A DNA stretch of 64,000 nucleotides from Falsiroseomonas sp050563545 (GTDB lineage: Bacteria > Pseudomonadota > Alphaproteobacteria > Acetobacterales > Acetobacteraceae), in the NCBI RefSeq assembly GCF_050563545.1, contig NZ_JBNXUM010000017.1, positions 91,513 through 155,512 on the forward strand, in the 5' to 3' direction. This document shows positions 7,764-16,601 of this stretch, piece by piece; positions within the stretch are counted from its first letter, which is position 1; each line of letters opens with the position of its first letter. The position numbers were made by a program, and so were the translations under genes. Under the pieces are notes generated by a model, which searched no databases, was not told the origin of the DNA, and saw only the letters and a program-made list of their open reading frames with translations.

Positions 7764-9160
7764 CAGCGATCGGAGCCGACGGCCAGCCCCGACCCGCGCG
7801 GATCGGCCGAGGCGGCGCAGGCCTCCGGCGCGCCGGGGAGGTAGCGCAGGCAGCCCACCGCGACGGCGCGGCCGGGTTCCGGGACGGCGCGCACGGCGTT
7901 GGTGGCGTCCTGGCCGCGCAGCATGGCGGCCATCGGCACCGCGACGGCTGCCGCCGCCATCTCCTGCCCGCTGCCCGCGACGGCGGCACGGAAGGCGCGG
8001 AGATTGGCGTTGTGCGCGACCGCCGCCGACAGCAGCGGCGGCGTGACGCGGCCGATATTCGGCGCCGCGGCCAGCACCATGCCCGTCCCCGGCGCGACGC
8101 GCCCGGTGCCGAAAAGGTTGTTCATGGTGAAGGCGCAGGACACCGCCATGCCTTCCCGGTCCACTGCGACCAGTCCGGTCGAGGCCGGCAGCGTGGCCCC
8201 GCCGGCGGGACCGGCCTGCGGGTTGCCATCGTTGAAGGCCGCGGCCGCCGCGCCGCGATCGGTGGCGGACAGGAAGGACACGACGTCGTTGCCGACACGC
8301 ACCTGCTGCGGCGCGACGACCTGGCCGACCGAGGCGCGGAGATCGGCCACCGTCAGCCCGCCGCCGGCCGTGGCCGAGGTCTCCTCGAGCCGCCGCGCCA
8401 GGCCGCCCTGGTACATGTCGCCGATGCCCGAGGTGCGCAGCGTCGCGAAGGTCGCGGCCAGGTCGCCCTGCACCAGCCGGGCACCGGTGGTCAGCGGCTG
8501 GCCGTTCGGCCCGGCGAAGATCGCCTGCGACCAGGGGTCGGCGAACAGCGGGCCGGCGACCGCGGCGAGGTCGGTGGCCAGCGCGTTGCTGACCTCCACG
8601 CCGAAGCGCGCGGCCTGCTCGGCCGGGCCGACCGCCTGCTCGAAGGGGAGCCGCCCGCCGCGGGTGTGCAGCAGGAAGAGCCCGCGCGCCATCATCGGCA
8701 CCGCGGCAGGGCGATCCGCATCGGCCGGCACGCTCGACCGCGCGCCGGGGGGGAAGACGATCGCCTCCGTGCCGGCGCGGCGCGGGTTGAACATCAGGCA
8801 GGCCCCGCCCCCGCCAAGCCCGGCCCGGGAGGGCAGCGTGACCGTCATCATGAAGCCCGCCGCGGCGGCGGCATCCGCCGCCGTGCCGCCGGCCGAGAGC
8901 ACGTTGCGGGCCGCCAGCGCCGCACGGGGCTCCTCCGCCACGACATAGCCGAGGAAGCCGCGGACGAAGCCCTCGGCGCCGGCCGGCGGGCCGGAACTGC
9001 CGCCGAGGAAATTGCCGACGGCGGTGGTGGCGCTGTTGATGGTGCTGCAGCCCGGCAGGGCCAGCATCAGCGCGAGGCCGGCCGCCGGGACCAGGCGCCG
9101 TCGCGTGCCCGTGGCCCGGCCGCTGCCATGCCGGCCGTTGCTATGCGCGCTGCGCCCCAT
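7763..9160 (-). CDS. Gamma-glutamyltransferase-like lipoprotein, atypical active site
   Basis: A 465-residue protein with a lipoprotein signal (lipobox ALPGC near residue 38) and the gamma-glutamyltransferase fold: AARNVLSAGGTAADAAAAAG, then LGGGGACLMF, and the small-subunit start region STGLVAVDREGMAVSCAFTMNN followed by FGTGRVAPGTG. When aligned on the conserved Asp, the nucleophile position is Ser327, followed by Thr328, where typical enzymes have Thr-Thr. The Met-Asp-Asp motif that holds the gamma-glutamyl group is replaced by AAAPNIG. It may be a divergent acylase or a non-catalytic relative. The start at 9160 gives a normal lipoprotein signal. Confidence 0.82.
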   Translation of the reverse strand: MGRSAHSNGRHGSGRATGTRRRLVPAAGLALMLALPGCSTINSATTAVGNFLGGSSGPPAGAEGFVRGFLGYVVAEEPRAALAARNVLSAGGTAADAAAAAGFMMTVTLPSRAGLGGGGACLMFNPRRAGTEAIVFPPGARSSVPADADRPAAVPMMARGLFLLHTRGGRLPFEQAVGPAEQAARFGVEVSNALATDLAAVAGPLFADPWSQAIFAGPNGQPLTTGARLVQGDLAATFATLRTSGIGDMYQGGLARRLEETSATAGGGLTVADLRASVGQVVAPQQVRVGNDVVSFLSATDRGAAAAAFNDGNPQAGPAGGATLPASTGLVAVDREGMAVSCAFTMNNLFGTGRVAPGTGMVLAAAPNIGRVTPPLLSAAVAHNANLRAFRAAVAGSGQEMAAAAVAVPMAAMLRGQDATNAVRAVPEPGRAVAVGCLRYLPGAPEACAASADPRGSGLAVGSDR

Positions 9161-9335
9161 CCTGCCCCTGCCCTCGCACCCGGCGCCGCGCACGCCCGCC
9201 GGGCGGCCGGGTCGCCTCACGCACGTCCAGATCGCGGGGATAACCGCATCCGGAGGAGCGGGCAACCGCGCCCCCCGGCGCGCCCACGCCGGCGCGGGCC
9301 TTGCGCCCGCGCGCGGGAGCCCACATGACCACGGC

Positions 9336-10091
9336 ATGCGCAAGCTCCCCGCCCTGCTGCTCCTGCTCGTCCTGCTGCCGATGGCCGTCCCGGCCGCGGC
9401 GCAATCCGCCTTCACCGAGGCGCAGCGATCGGAGATCGTGGAGATCCTCCGCCGCGCGCTGCGCGAGGACCCGTCCATCCTGCGCGAAGCCCTGACGGGA
9501 CTCGACGCGGCGGACCAGCGCGCGCGGGCGGGGGCGCAGCGGGACGCGATCCGGGCCAATGCCGGCGCGCTCTTCTCGGACGCCGCCGACCCCGTGCGCG
9601 GCAACCCGCGCGGAGACGTCACGATCGTCGAGTTCTTCGACGCGCGCTGCCCGTATTGCAAGCAGATGCAGCCCGCGATGGACGCGCTGCTGCGGCGCGA
9701 CCCGAACATCCGGGTCGTGATGAAGGACCTGCCGATCCTGGGGCCGAGCAGCGTGGTCGCGGCACGCGCGCTGCTGGCCGCCCACCGGCAGGGCCGCTAC
9801 GCCGCCTACTACGACGCGCTGATAGCGCTGCGCGGCGAACCGACGGAGGCCGTGCTGCGCGAACAGGCGCAGCGCGTGGGCCTGGACTGGAACCGGCTGC
9901 GGCGCGACATGGACGACCCCACGATAGCGCAGCGCATCGAGGCCAATCTGCGCCTGGCGCAGGCGCTCGGCGTGGACGGCACGCCGGCGCTGGTGATCGG
10001 ACCCGATGCGAATGCGGCGCAGCTCGTGCCCGGCGCTCTCGAACTGGCGCAGCTCGAGCGCATGGTCTCGCAGGCGCGCGCGTCACGCTGA
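9336..10091 (+). CDS. DsbA/ScoF-type periplasmic thiol oxidoreductase
   Basis: A 251-residue exported protein: signal peptide to about residue 23 (ends AAAQ), a helical N-terminal region (residues 24-90, including DPSILREAL), then a thioredoxin fold with the redox motif C105-PYC-108 in FFDARCPYCKQM and a cis-Pro segment GVDGTPAL. It probably forms or reshuffles disulfides in periplasmic proteins. The N-terminal extension matches the BdbD/ScoF-like DsbA group. It is divergent from the GGT-like lipoprotein gene. The ATG at 9336 is selected because it starts the signal peptide. Confidence 0.92.
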   Translation: MRKLPALLLLLVLLPMAVPAAAQSAFTEAQRSEIVEILRRALREDPSILREALTGLDAADQRARAGAQRDAIRANAGALFSDAADPVRGNPRGDVTIVEFFDARCPYCKQMQPAMDALLRRDPNIRVVMKDLPILGPSSVVAARALLAAHRQGRYAAYYDALIALRGEPTEAVLREQAQRVGLDWNRLRRDMDDPTIAQRIEANLRLAQALGVDGTPALVIGPDANAAQLVPGALELAQLERMVSQARASR

Positions 10092-10230
10092 CCGGGACAC
10101 GGATTGCGCCCCGGTCGCCGCGGGCTACACTGCCGTAGCACGGGAGCACGCGGGATGCGGGCGAGACGCGACGCAACGGAAGGGCCGACGCGGCATATGC
10201 CGCGCGCGTCCCCGCGTCGTGACGCCTGAC

Positions 10231-11190
10231 ATGCTGCCGGAGGTCCCCGTACCGCTGGCGCCGCCGCGGCTGGAGGTGCGGCTGCCGCTGCCCGACGTCG
10301 CGGCCTGGCGGCAGGGGAACACCGGCATCGAGGGCGCCTGGAGCTTCGCCTCGGCGATGCCGGGACCGCATCTCCTCGTCACCGCGCTTGTGCATGGCAA
10401 CGAGATCGCGGGCGCGCTGCTGCTGGCGCGCTGGCTCGCGGAAGGCGTGCGCCCCCGGCGGGGGCGGCTGACGCTGTGCTTCGCCAACCTCGCGGCCTTC
10501 GAGCGCTTCGACCGCGCCGATCCCACGGCGAGCCGCTTCGTGGACGAGGATCTGAACCGCGTCTGGGCCGAGGACATGCTGGCGGGATCGCGCCGGTCGG
10601 TGGAGCTGGACCGCGCGCGGGCGCTGCTGCCGCTGGTGCGCGACGCCGACGTGCTGCTCGACCTGCATTCCATGCTCTGGCCGTCGGATCCGCTGATGAT
10701 CGCGGGGCCTGGCGCGGCGCGGGAGCTCGGGCGGATGCTCGGGACGCCGGCCGTCGTGGTGTGCGACGAAGGCCATGCGGCGGGGATGCGCATGATCGAC
10801 CATGCGCGCTTCGCTGGCGGCGCGAGCGCGCTGCTGGTCGAGGCCGGGCCGCATTGGCAGCCCGAGACGCTGGCGCAGATGGAGGTGACGGCGGCACGGC
10901 TGCTGCGCGGCCTCGACATGGCCGAGCCGGGCGCGCCGTTGCCGCCCAACCTGCCGACGCCGCCCGGCCGGATCGCCAGGGTGACGCGGACCGTGACCGC
11001 GCAGGGCAGCGACTTCGCCTTCCTGCGGGAGTTCCGCGGCGGTGACGTGATCGCCCGGCGCAACACGCTGATCGCACTCGACGGCGAGATCGAGATCCGC
11101 ACGCCGCATGACGACTGCCTGCTCGTGATGCCGAGCCCCCGCGCGATGCGCGGACATACCGCGGTCCGCCTGGCGAGGTTCGAGGCATAG
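10231..11190 (+). CDS. Succinylglutamate desuccinylase/aspartoacylase family protein
   Basis: A 319-residue zinc carboxypeptidase-like amidohydrolase. Metal-site motifs are HGNE (H55 and E58), the DEDLNR segment with the substrate-binding Asn-Arg, and DLHS with the third ligand His. The C-terminal domain (TVTAQGSDFAFLREF and DGEIEI) is the beta-barrel typical of the family. It probably deacylates a small N-acyl amino acid in the cytoplasm. The arginine succinyltransferase genes usually seen with AstE are absent, so the astE name is not given. A GTG at 10219 is an alternative start. Confidence 0.88.
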   Translation: MLPEVPVPLAPPRLEVRLPLPDVAAWRQGNTGIEGAWSFASAMPGPHLLVTALVHGNEIAGALLLARWLAEGVRPRRGRLTLCFANLAAFERFDRADPTASRFVDEDLNRVWAEDMLAGSRRSVELDRARALLPLVRDADVLLDLHSMLWPSDPLMIAGPGAARELGRMLGTPAVVVCDEGHAAGMRMIDHARFAGGASALLVEAGPHWQPETLAQMEVTAARLLRGLDMAEPGAPLPPNLPTPPGRIARVTRTVTAQGSDFAFLREFRGGDVIARRNTLIALDGEIEIRTPHDDCLLVMPSPRAMRGHTAVRLARFEA

Positions 11191-11223
11191 AGCACTCCCG
11201 GCGGCCTACCCCCTCGGGAAGCG

Positions 11224-11985
11224 TCAGACCGGCGGCTCGCCCTGCACGGGCTTGCCGCCGACCGCACGCAGCAGCGTGGTGATGTCGCGCGCCGCAGCCT
11301 CGGCCGCCTCGGCGTCGGCGCCCTTCGCCACCAGCGCGACGCCCCCGCCGCCCATGCGGTAATAGGGGTAGCTGCCGATATCGAGCGCCGGCCAGCGCGC
11401 CTGGATCGCCGCCAGCCCCTCCGCGATCCGGCCTTCCATCACGCCGTCGGCGTGCACGGTGCGCGACGCGATGGGCGGGCCGCCCTGCAGGCTCGGCGCC
11501 AGGCTCTCGAACATCGCCTGCATGATGCGCGGGACGCCGGCCAGCACATGGACGTTGCCGATGGTGAAGCCCGGGGCGATGGAGATCGCGTTGTCGATCA
11601 GTTCCGCGCCGCGCGGCATGGTCGCCATGCGCTGGCGCGCGGCGTTGAACTCGCCGGGCTTGTAGTGCCGCTCGAGCCGCCCCCAGGCCTCCGGGTGGGG
11701 CTCCCATGGCACGCCGAAGGCCTCGGCGATGCATTCGCTCGTGATGTCGTCATGGGTGGGGCCGATCCCGCCCGTGGTGAAGACGTGGTCGAACCTGGCG
11801 CGCACCTCGTTCACCGTCGCGACGATCGTCGCACGGACGTCGGGGATGACACGGACCTCGCGCAGCGGGATGCCGATCGCGCCGAGACGGGTCGCGAGGA
11901 ACTGGATGTTGGCGTCGCGCGTGCGGCCCGAGAGCACCTCGTTGCCGATCACGAGCAGGCAGGCGGTTGGGTTCCGCTGTGTCAT
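11224..11985 (-). CDS. CinA/MoaB-type molybdopterin-binding domain protein
   Basis: A 253-residue protein with the competence/damage-inducible CinA N-terminal domain: ACLLVIGNEVLSGRTRDAN at the start, FDHVFTTGGIGPTHDDIT for the phosphate-binding loop, and a middle section LAGVPRIMQAMFESL typical of the group. The C-terminal nicotinamide-nucleotide amidase domain of full CinA is missing, as in the short paralogues common in alphaproteobacteria. It may act as an ADP-ribose/nucleotide pyrophosphatase. The start at 11985 has a GGAGGGCCGATG context. It is followed by a 33-bp gap to the convergent gene. Confidence 0.92.
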   Translation of the reverse strand: MTQRNPTACLLVIGNEVLSGRTRDANIQFLATRLGAIGIPLREVRVIPDVRATIVATVNEVRARFDHVFTTGGIGPTHDDITSECIAEAFGVPWEPHPEAWGRLERHYKPGEFNAARQRMATMPRGAELIDNAISIAPGFTIGNVHVLAGVPRIMQAMFESLAPSLQGGPPIASRTVHADGVMEGRIAEGLAAIQARWPALDIGSYPYYRMGGGGVALVAKGADAEAAEAAARDITTLLRAVGGKPVQGEPPV

Positions 11986-12010
11986 CGGCCCTCCGTGTCT
12001 GCGCCGAAGG

Positions 12011-13054
12011 TTACAGGAAATCCCTGAGCAGCGCGACCAGCGGCTTGTCCGCCGGCGGCATCGGATAGTCCGCCAGCTTCTGCGGGCGCACCCAGGCCAG
12101 CGCCTGGCCCTCCACCGGCGTCGGCTGGCCCGACCATCGGCGGCAAAGGAACAGCGGCATCAGCAGGTGGAAATTCTCGTAGCCGTGGGAGGCGAAGGCG
12201 AAGGGGGCGAGGCAGCTTTCCGCGACGTCAATCGCCAGCTCCTCCTTCAGCTCGCGGATCAGCGCGACCTCCGGCGTCTCGCCGGGATGCACCTTGCCGC
12301 CCGGAAACTCCCAGAGGCCGGCCAGCGCCTTGCCCTCGGGCCGGCGGGCCAGCAGGACGCGGCCATCCCCGTCGATGAGCGCCACGGCGGAGACGAGCAC
12401 GATGCGCTTGCCCTCCGGCGCCGCCTCCCGCACGGGGGCGGCGGGCGCGGGCGGCGGGGCATTCGCCGGCAGGTCGGCGCGCGTCATCTCGAACAGCGCG
12501 ACCGGCATGGCGCCGCCACGCGAGAGGAAGTCCTGCGCGCCCTCGCCGATTTCGCGGAAGCCGATGCGCGCGAGCAGCTTCCGGCTGCGCGCGTTCTCCA
12601 GCAGGGCGGAAGCGACCAGCTTCCGGATGTCGAGATGCGCGAGCGCCCAGCGCGAGAGCCGCGCCGCGGCCTCCGGCCCCACCCCGTGGCCCCAGAATCT
12701 CCGTCCGACCCAGTAGCCGAGCTCAGCCTGCTTCGCACCAGCGTCGAGCGTCAGGCCGACGCAGCCGACCAGGACCTCCTTCTCCTCCGCGGTGCCGGCC
12801 GCCTCGACGCCGACGATCGCCAGGTGCCAGGCGCGGCCTTCCTCCATCATCGCATGGGTGGAGGCGATCCACTCATCCGCGAGTTCGCGCGGATAGGGGA
12901 AGGGCACGCGGGCGAGCGTCTTGGCGACTTCCCAGTCGTTGACCAGGCGGTGGAGGTCGGCGGCATCCGCGGCGCGCAGCGGGCGGAGCGTCAGGCGCTC
13001 GGTGCGCAGCGCCTCGAAGGGCGGGGGGGCGAGCGGGTCGTGCGTATCGGTCAG
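12011..13054 (-). CDS. GNAT acetyltransferase fused to Nudix (MutT-like) hydrolase
   Basis: Two domains in one protein of up to 347 residues. The N-terminal part is a RimJ/RimL-type GNAT domain (LRTERLTLRPLRAADAADL, then ELGYWVGRRFWGHGVGPEAA for acetyl-CoA binding). The C-terminal part is a Nudix hydrolase with a complete box, GKVHPGETPEVALIRELKEE, and an end typical of MutT (8-oxo-dGTP cleanup). The first canonical start, a GTG at 12907, would cut off the first GNAT strand. The homologous frame stays open to 13060 without ATG, GTG or TTG; a CTG at 13054 is annotated as the likely start, or the sequence has an error here. Confidence 0.8.
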   Translation of the reverse strand: MTDTHDPLAPPPFEALRTERLTLRPLRAADAADLHRLVNDWEVAKTLARVPFPYPRELADEWIASTHAMMEEGRAWHLAIVGVEAAGTAEEKEVLVGCVGLTLDAGAKQAELGYWVGRRFWGHGVGPEAAARLSRWALAHLDIRKLVASALLENARSRKLLARIGFREIGEGAQDFLSRGGAMPVALFEMTRADLPANAPPPAPAAPVREAAPEGKRIVLVSAVALIDGDGRVLLARRPEGKALAGLWEFPGGKVHPGETPEVALIRELKEELAIDVAESCLAPFAFASHGYENFHLLMPLFLCRRWSGQPTPVEGQALAWVRPQKLADYPMPPADKPLVALLRDFL

Positions 13055-13214
13055 GACAAATCCGCCCCGTCAATGCAGATGCCTCGCCGCGGCGCGAATC
13101 CCGCCCCTGGCGTGCGCCGTCATACCGGATGGCCGGCACGGGGGTAAGGCGGCGGCCCGCGCGGTCGCGGTCGATTGCCGCGCGCTGCGCTCAGCGCGCC
13201 ACGCCGCGGCGCGA

Positions 13215-13718
13215 TCAGAACGAGAGCAGGGTCACCGCGACCTCGGCGCCGGTGCCGAGCCGGGTTGCGAAGGCCATCATCGTCTGGCTGGGCACCGCGA
13301 CGGTTCGCGGCACCCGATCGGGCCCGACAAGCACCAGGAAAGCGCCGCCATCGAGCACCTCGGCCAGCATGCCGCGGATGCGACCGGGCGCCGCTTCGCG
13401 CGCCGCGCCCAGGCTGGTCGCGATCAGGGGGCGGCCGGCCGCGTCGTATTCCGCGATCACCGTCATGCCGGGCCGGAGCCGCGCGAGGTTGCGGCCGTCC
13501 GGGAAGGTCATGTCGAAGACGCCGCCACCCGCCGTGCCAAGCCGCACCAGGCGCATCGCGGGCTCCACCGCCTGCACGGTGGCGTAGGCCGCCAGGCTGC
13601 CGATCTCGGGCGGCGGCGGCGCAGGAGCGGCCGGCGGCCCTGGCCGCGCTTCGACGACGACGCAACCCGGCAGGGCGGCGGCGCAGGCCAGGCCGAGCAG
13701 GCTTCTCCGGTGGCGCAT
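13215..13718 (-). CDS. Predicted lipoprotein, unknown function
   Basis: A 167-residue protein with a lipoprotein signal: RHRRSLLGLACAAALPGC, lipid-modified Cys near residue 19. A Pro-rich linker (PGPPAAPAPPPP) leads to a small beta-rich domain with MRLVRLGTAGGG, TFPDGRNLARLRPG and VIAEYDAAGRPL, reminiscent of an OB- or SH3-like barrel. Function unknown. It starts at 13718; an upstream ATG at 13745 would put charged residues before the signal. The 60-bp gap from the small lipoprotein gene suggests they could be co-transcribed. Confidence 0.65.
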   Translation of the reverse strand: MRHRRSLLGLACAAALPGCVVVEARPGPPAAPAPPPPEIGSLAAYATVQAVEPAMRLVRLGTAGGGVFDMTFPDGRNLARLRPGMTVIAEYDAAGRPLIATSLGAAREAAPGRIRGMLAEVLDGGAFLVLVGPDRVPRTVAVPSQTMMAFATRLGTGAEVAVTLLSF

Positions 13719-13778
13719 CCGTCTTCCCGAGTCGCGACGATGCATTGTCGGCGCGGAACGACGCGCCGGCGAGGGCGA

Positions 13779-13973
13779 TCAGCCCCGCCGCGGCGGGGCT
13801 TCGGCCGGCCGGCGCTTCGCCTGGTTCCAGTCCTCGGGCGCGGGATAGCGGTCGTAGTGGTCGGGCTGGACCGGCAGCCAGTCCGGCCGCTCGGAGCTCT
13901 GGTTGGCGGGGATGCCCCGGTTCGCGCAGGCCGCGAGGGCAAGCAGCAGGATCACCGGCACCAGCCTGACCAT
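13779..13973 (-). CDS. Small lipoprotein, unknown function
   Basis: A 64-residue protein with a short lipoprotein signal (MVRLVPVILLLALAAC, Cys at residue 16). The mature part is hydrophilic, with PDWLPVQPDHYDRYPAPEDWNQAKRRPAE. The Tyr/Trp/Pro-rich tail with basic end suggests an envelope-attached peptide. It lies downstream of argJ on the same strand with a gap of 104 bp. No family is recognised. The clean signal sequence supports it being real despite its size. Confidence 0.6.
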   Translation of the reverse strand: MVRLVPVILLLALAACANRGIPANQSSERPDWLPVQPDHYDRYPAPEDWNQAKRRPAEAPPRRG

Positions 13974-14077
13974 GGCAGCCTTCCACGACGACGGCGGGGC
14001 CGGCCGCCCGTTGGACCCGGCGATTCACGCCCTTCGTGTCGCCCGCCTGCGGCGTGCCCACTCAGAGCGATCGCGGG

Positions 14078-15319
14078 CTAGCTGCGATAGGCCCCGTTGA
14101 TGTCGATGTAGCCGTGGGTGAGGTCGCAGGTCCACACCCGCGCCTTGCCGTTGCCGAGGCCGAGGTCGACGTCGATGCGGACCTCCCGCCCCTTCATGTG
14201 CGCGACCACGGGGCCTTCGTCGTAGCCCGGCACGATCTCCCCTTCCCGTGCCATCCAGGTGCCGCCGACGGCCACCGACAGGCGGTCGCGGTCGGCCGGC
14301 TCGCCGGCCTTGCCGACGGCCATGACGATGCGGCCCCAATTCGCGTCCTCGCCGGCGACCGCGGTCTTCACCAGAGGCGAGTTGGCGATTGTCATGGCAA
14401 TGCGATGCGCCGATCGCGCGCTGACCGCCCCGGCGACGTTGATCTCGATGAGCTTTTGGGCGCCCTCGCCGTCGCGCGCGACCATGAGAGCCAAGTCCAT
14501 CAGCACCTCGTTCACCGCGCGGGCGAAGTCGCGCAGCATCGCACCGCCCTCGGCCGGGACGCGCGGATGCTTCGTCGCGCCGGTCGCGAAGAGCAGCACG
14601 GTGTCCGACGTGGACGTGTCGGAATCGACGGTGACGCAATTGAAGCTGCGGTCCGTGCCCTTCTTCAGGATGGCCTGCAGCGCGCCGGCCGGGACCTTCG
14701 CGTCGGTGGCCAGGAAGCACAGCATCGTCGCCATGTCCGGCGCGATCATGCCGCTGCCCTTGGCGATGCCGCTGACCGTCACGGTGGCGTCACCGATCCT
14801 CGCGGTGCGCGTGGCGCCCTTGGGGAAGGTGTCGGTCGTCATGATGGCGCGCGCGGCATGGGGCCAGAGATCGGCGCGGAGCGCCGCCTGCACGCCGGGC
14901 AGCGCCGCGGTCAGCTTCTCCGTCGGCAGCTTCTCGCCGATCACGCCGGTGGAGGCGAGGAAGACCTCGATCGGCTTGCAGCCCGCGAGCTTCGCCATCG
15001 CGTCGGCGGTCTGACGGCAGGTCTCGCGGCCGGCCTTGCCGGTGAAGACGTTGGAATTGCCGGCGGTGACCACCAGGGCGCGCGCCTTGCCGCCCTTCAG
15101 CGCGGCGCGGCACCAATCCACCGGCGCGCCGGGGCACTTGTTCCTGGTGAAGACCCCCGCGACGGTCGTGCCGGCGGGGAAGGTCATCAGGGTGACGTCC
15201 TCGCGCGCCTTGTAGCGGATGCCGGCAACGCCGGTCGCGAGCATGACGCCCGGAACGGGCGGCAGCTCGGGAAGCGGGAGCATGAGAGGGGAGACGGGCA
15301 GGTCCTTGCCGGAGGCCAT
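14078..15319 (-). CDS. argJ: Bifunctional ornithine acetyltransferase / N-acetylglutamate synthase
   Basis: ArgJ moves the acetyl group from N-acetylornithine to glutamate in the cyclic arginine pathway, and also makes N-acetylglutamate when bifunctional. The 413-residue precursor contains GVAGIRYKAREDVTLMTF at the N-terminus and the autocleavage motif KGSGMIAPDMATMLCF, where Thr in ATML becomes the N-terminal nucleophile of the beta chain. The C-terminus ends DLTHGYIDINGAYRS as in known ArgJ. The start at 15319 (MASGKDLP) is preferred over an upstream in-frame ATG that would run into the REP element. It lies downstream of the PPIase gene in the common alphaproteobacterial order. Confidence 0.96.
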   Translation of the reverse strand: MASGKDLPVSPLMLPLPELPPVPGVMLATGVAGIRYKAREDVTLMTFPAGTTVAGVFTRNKCPGAPVDWCRAALKGGKARALVVTAGNSNVFTGKAGRETCRQTADAMAKLAGCKPIEVFLASTGVIGEKLPTEKLTAALPGVQAALRADLWPHAARAIMTTDTFPKGATRTARIGDATVTVSGIAKGSGMIAPDMATMLCFLATDAKVPAGALQAILKKGTDRSFNCVTVDSDTSTSDTVLLFATGATKHPRVPAEGGAMLRDFARAVNEVLMDLALMVARDGEGAQKLIEINVAGAVSARSAHRIAMTIANSPLVKTAVAGEDANWGRIVMAVGKAGEPADRDRLSVAVGGTWMAREGEIVPGYDEGPVVAHMKGREVRIDVDLGLGNGKARVWTCDLTHGYIDINGAYRS

Positions 15320-15375
15320 GGGCGCAGGTCCAGGGTGGGAGGTCACGAGGGCGCGCGGATGAAGCCCCCTCCATG

Positions 15376-15410
15376 CCCTCCCCCGCAAGCGGGGGAGGGT
15401 GGAAAAAGCG
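15376..15410. repeat. REP-like GC-rich palindrome, copy 2
   Basis: A 24-bp perfect palindrome (15376-15399) begins CCCTCCCCCGCAAGC and mirrors itself. It lies between the PPIase stop and argJ start on the minus strand. The tail after it (TGGAAAAAGCGAAGCGGGG) differs from the other copies, so only the hairpin core is shared here. Confidence 0.75.
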
Positions 15411-15430
15411 AAGCGGGGCGGGAGGTTTAT

Positions 15431-16372
15431 CTACCGCCGCTGCTGCTGGGGCGGGGGCGGCGGGGCGGCGTTGTCCAGCGGGCTCGGCGGGCGGGCCGGG
15501 GCCTCGCCGCCGGCCAGACGCTCGATGGTCGCGTCGGCCCGGATGCGGTCGACGGCCTGGTTCACCGCTTCCTCGAAGGTCTGCTGGCGAAGCTGGTCGC
15601 GGCTTTCCTCGAAGGTGGGCGGCGCCATGGAACGGCGCTCCTCCACCTTGATCACGTGCCAGCCGAACTGGGTCCGCACGGGATTGGCCGAGATCTGGCC
15701 GGGCTGCAGGGCAAAGGCCACGGCCTCGAATTCCGGGATCATGTCGCCGCGCTTGAAGAAGCCGAGATCCCCGCCCTCCCGCGAGCCCGGGCCGGTGGAG
15801 CGCTGGCGCGCCACGGCCGCGAAATCGGCGCCGGGACGACGCACCTCGGCGAGCGCGGCGCGCGCCTCCGCCTCGGTCGGCACGAGGATGTGGCGGGCGC
15901 GGATCTCGTCCTCGACCGGGCGGCTGGCGACCTCGCGCTGGTAGCGGGCGCGCAGCGCCTCCTCGGTCAGCAGGGGCTGGACCTCGCGGATGATGAGGGC
16001 CTGCTGCAGGGCCTCGTCCTCGGCCCGGCGGATGCGGGCCTGCACGGCGGGGTCGCGATCCAGCCCGGCGCGGCGGGCCGCGGAGACGATCGCCTTCTGC
16101 GTGATGATCTGGTCGAGCAGCAGCGGCTGGAGCACCGCTGGCGGGACCGAGCGCAGCTCATCCGGTAGGCGCTGCGCCTCGGCGTCCAGGTCGGACTGGC
16201 GGATGTCCTGCCCGTCCACCCGGGCCAGCACGGGGTCGGCGGCCGGCGCGGCAGCGGGCGGTGCGGCGGCGGGCGGCGCGGCGACAGGCGGCGCAGCGGG
16301 CGCCGGCGCCTGGCCGAGGACGGGGCTGGCCGGCAGCAGGGCGGCGGCAAGGAACAGGGCCGGACGGCGCAT
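15431..16372 (-). CDS. Periplasmic peptidyl-prolyl isomerase (parvulin/SurA-like)
   Basis: A 313-residue exported foldase: signal peptide ending near VLGQA, then a Pro/Ala-rich linker (residues 23-45), a SurA-like N-terminal helical region (VARVDGQDIRQSDLD to TEEALRARYQ) and one parvulin domain from about 155 to 245 with ARHILVPTEAEARAAL, STGPGSREGGDLGFF and PVRTQFGWHVIKVEE. The C-terminus is Pro/Gln-rich. It helps outer-membrane or secreted proteins fold in the periplasm. The start is the ATG at 16372. It is divergent from secA, which fits a role after Sec export. Confidence 0.92.
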   Translation of the reverse strand: MRRPALFLAAALLPASPVLGQAPAPAAPPVAAPPAAAPPAAAPAADPVLARVDGQDIRQSDLDAEAQRLPDELRSVPPAVLQPLLLDQIITQKAIVSAARRAGLDRDPAVQARIRRAEDEALQQALIIREVQPLLTEEALRARYQREVASRPVEDEIRARHILVPTEAEARAALAEVRRPGADFAAVARQRSTGPGSREGGDLGFFKRGDMIPEFEAVAFALQPGQISANPVRTQFGWHVIKVEERRSMAPPTFEESRDQLRQQTFEEAVNQAVDRIRADATIERLAGGEAPARPPSPLDNAAPPPPPQQQRR

Positions 16373-16601
16373 CAAGGTGTAACTCCGGAGGGCGCCGGAA
16401 GATGGCGGATGCGTCCCGCCCCTACAAGGCAGGGCGAGGCTGTCCCGCGGGGCCCGTCGCGTTGACGCGCCCCCTGGCCGCGCCTATCTCTCGACCGCCG
16501 CGGCGACGCCGGCGCCGCGCCTCCATGCCCGGCTGCCCGTACCGCCTTCCCCGCCCCGTCCGGGGCGCGCGACCGGCCCCGGCCGGAGACGACAGGACGA
16601 C

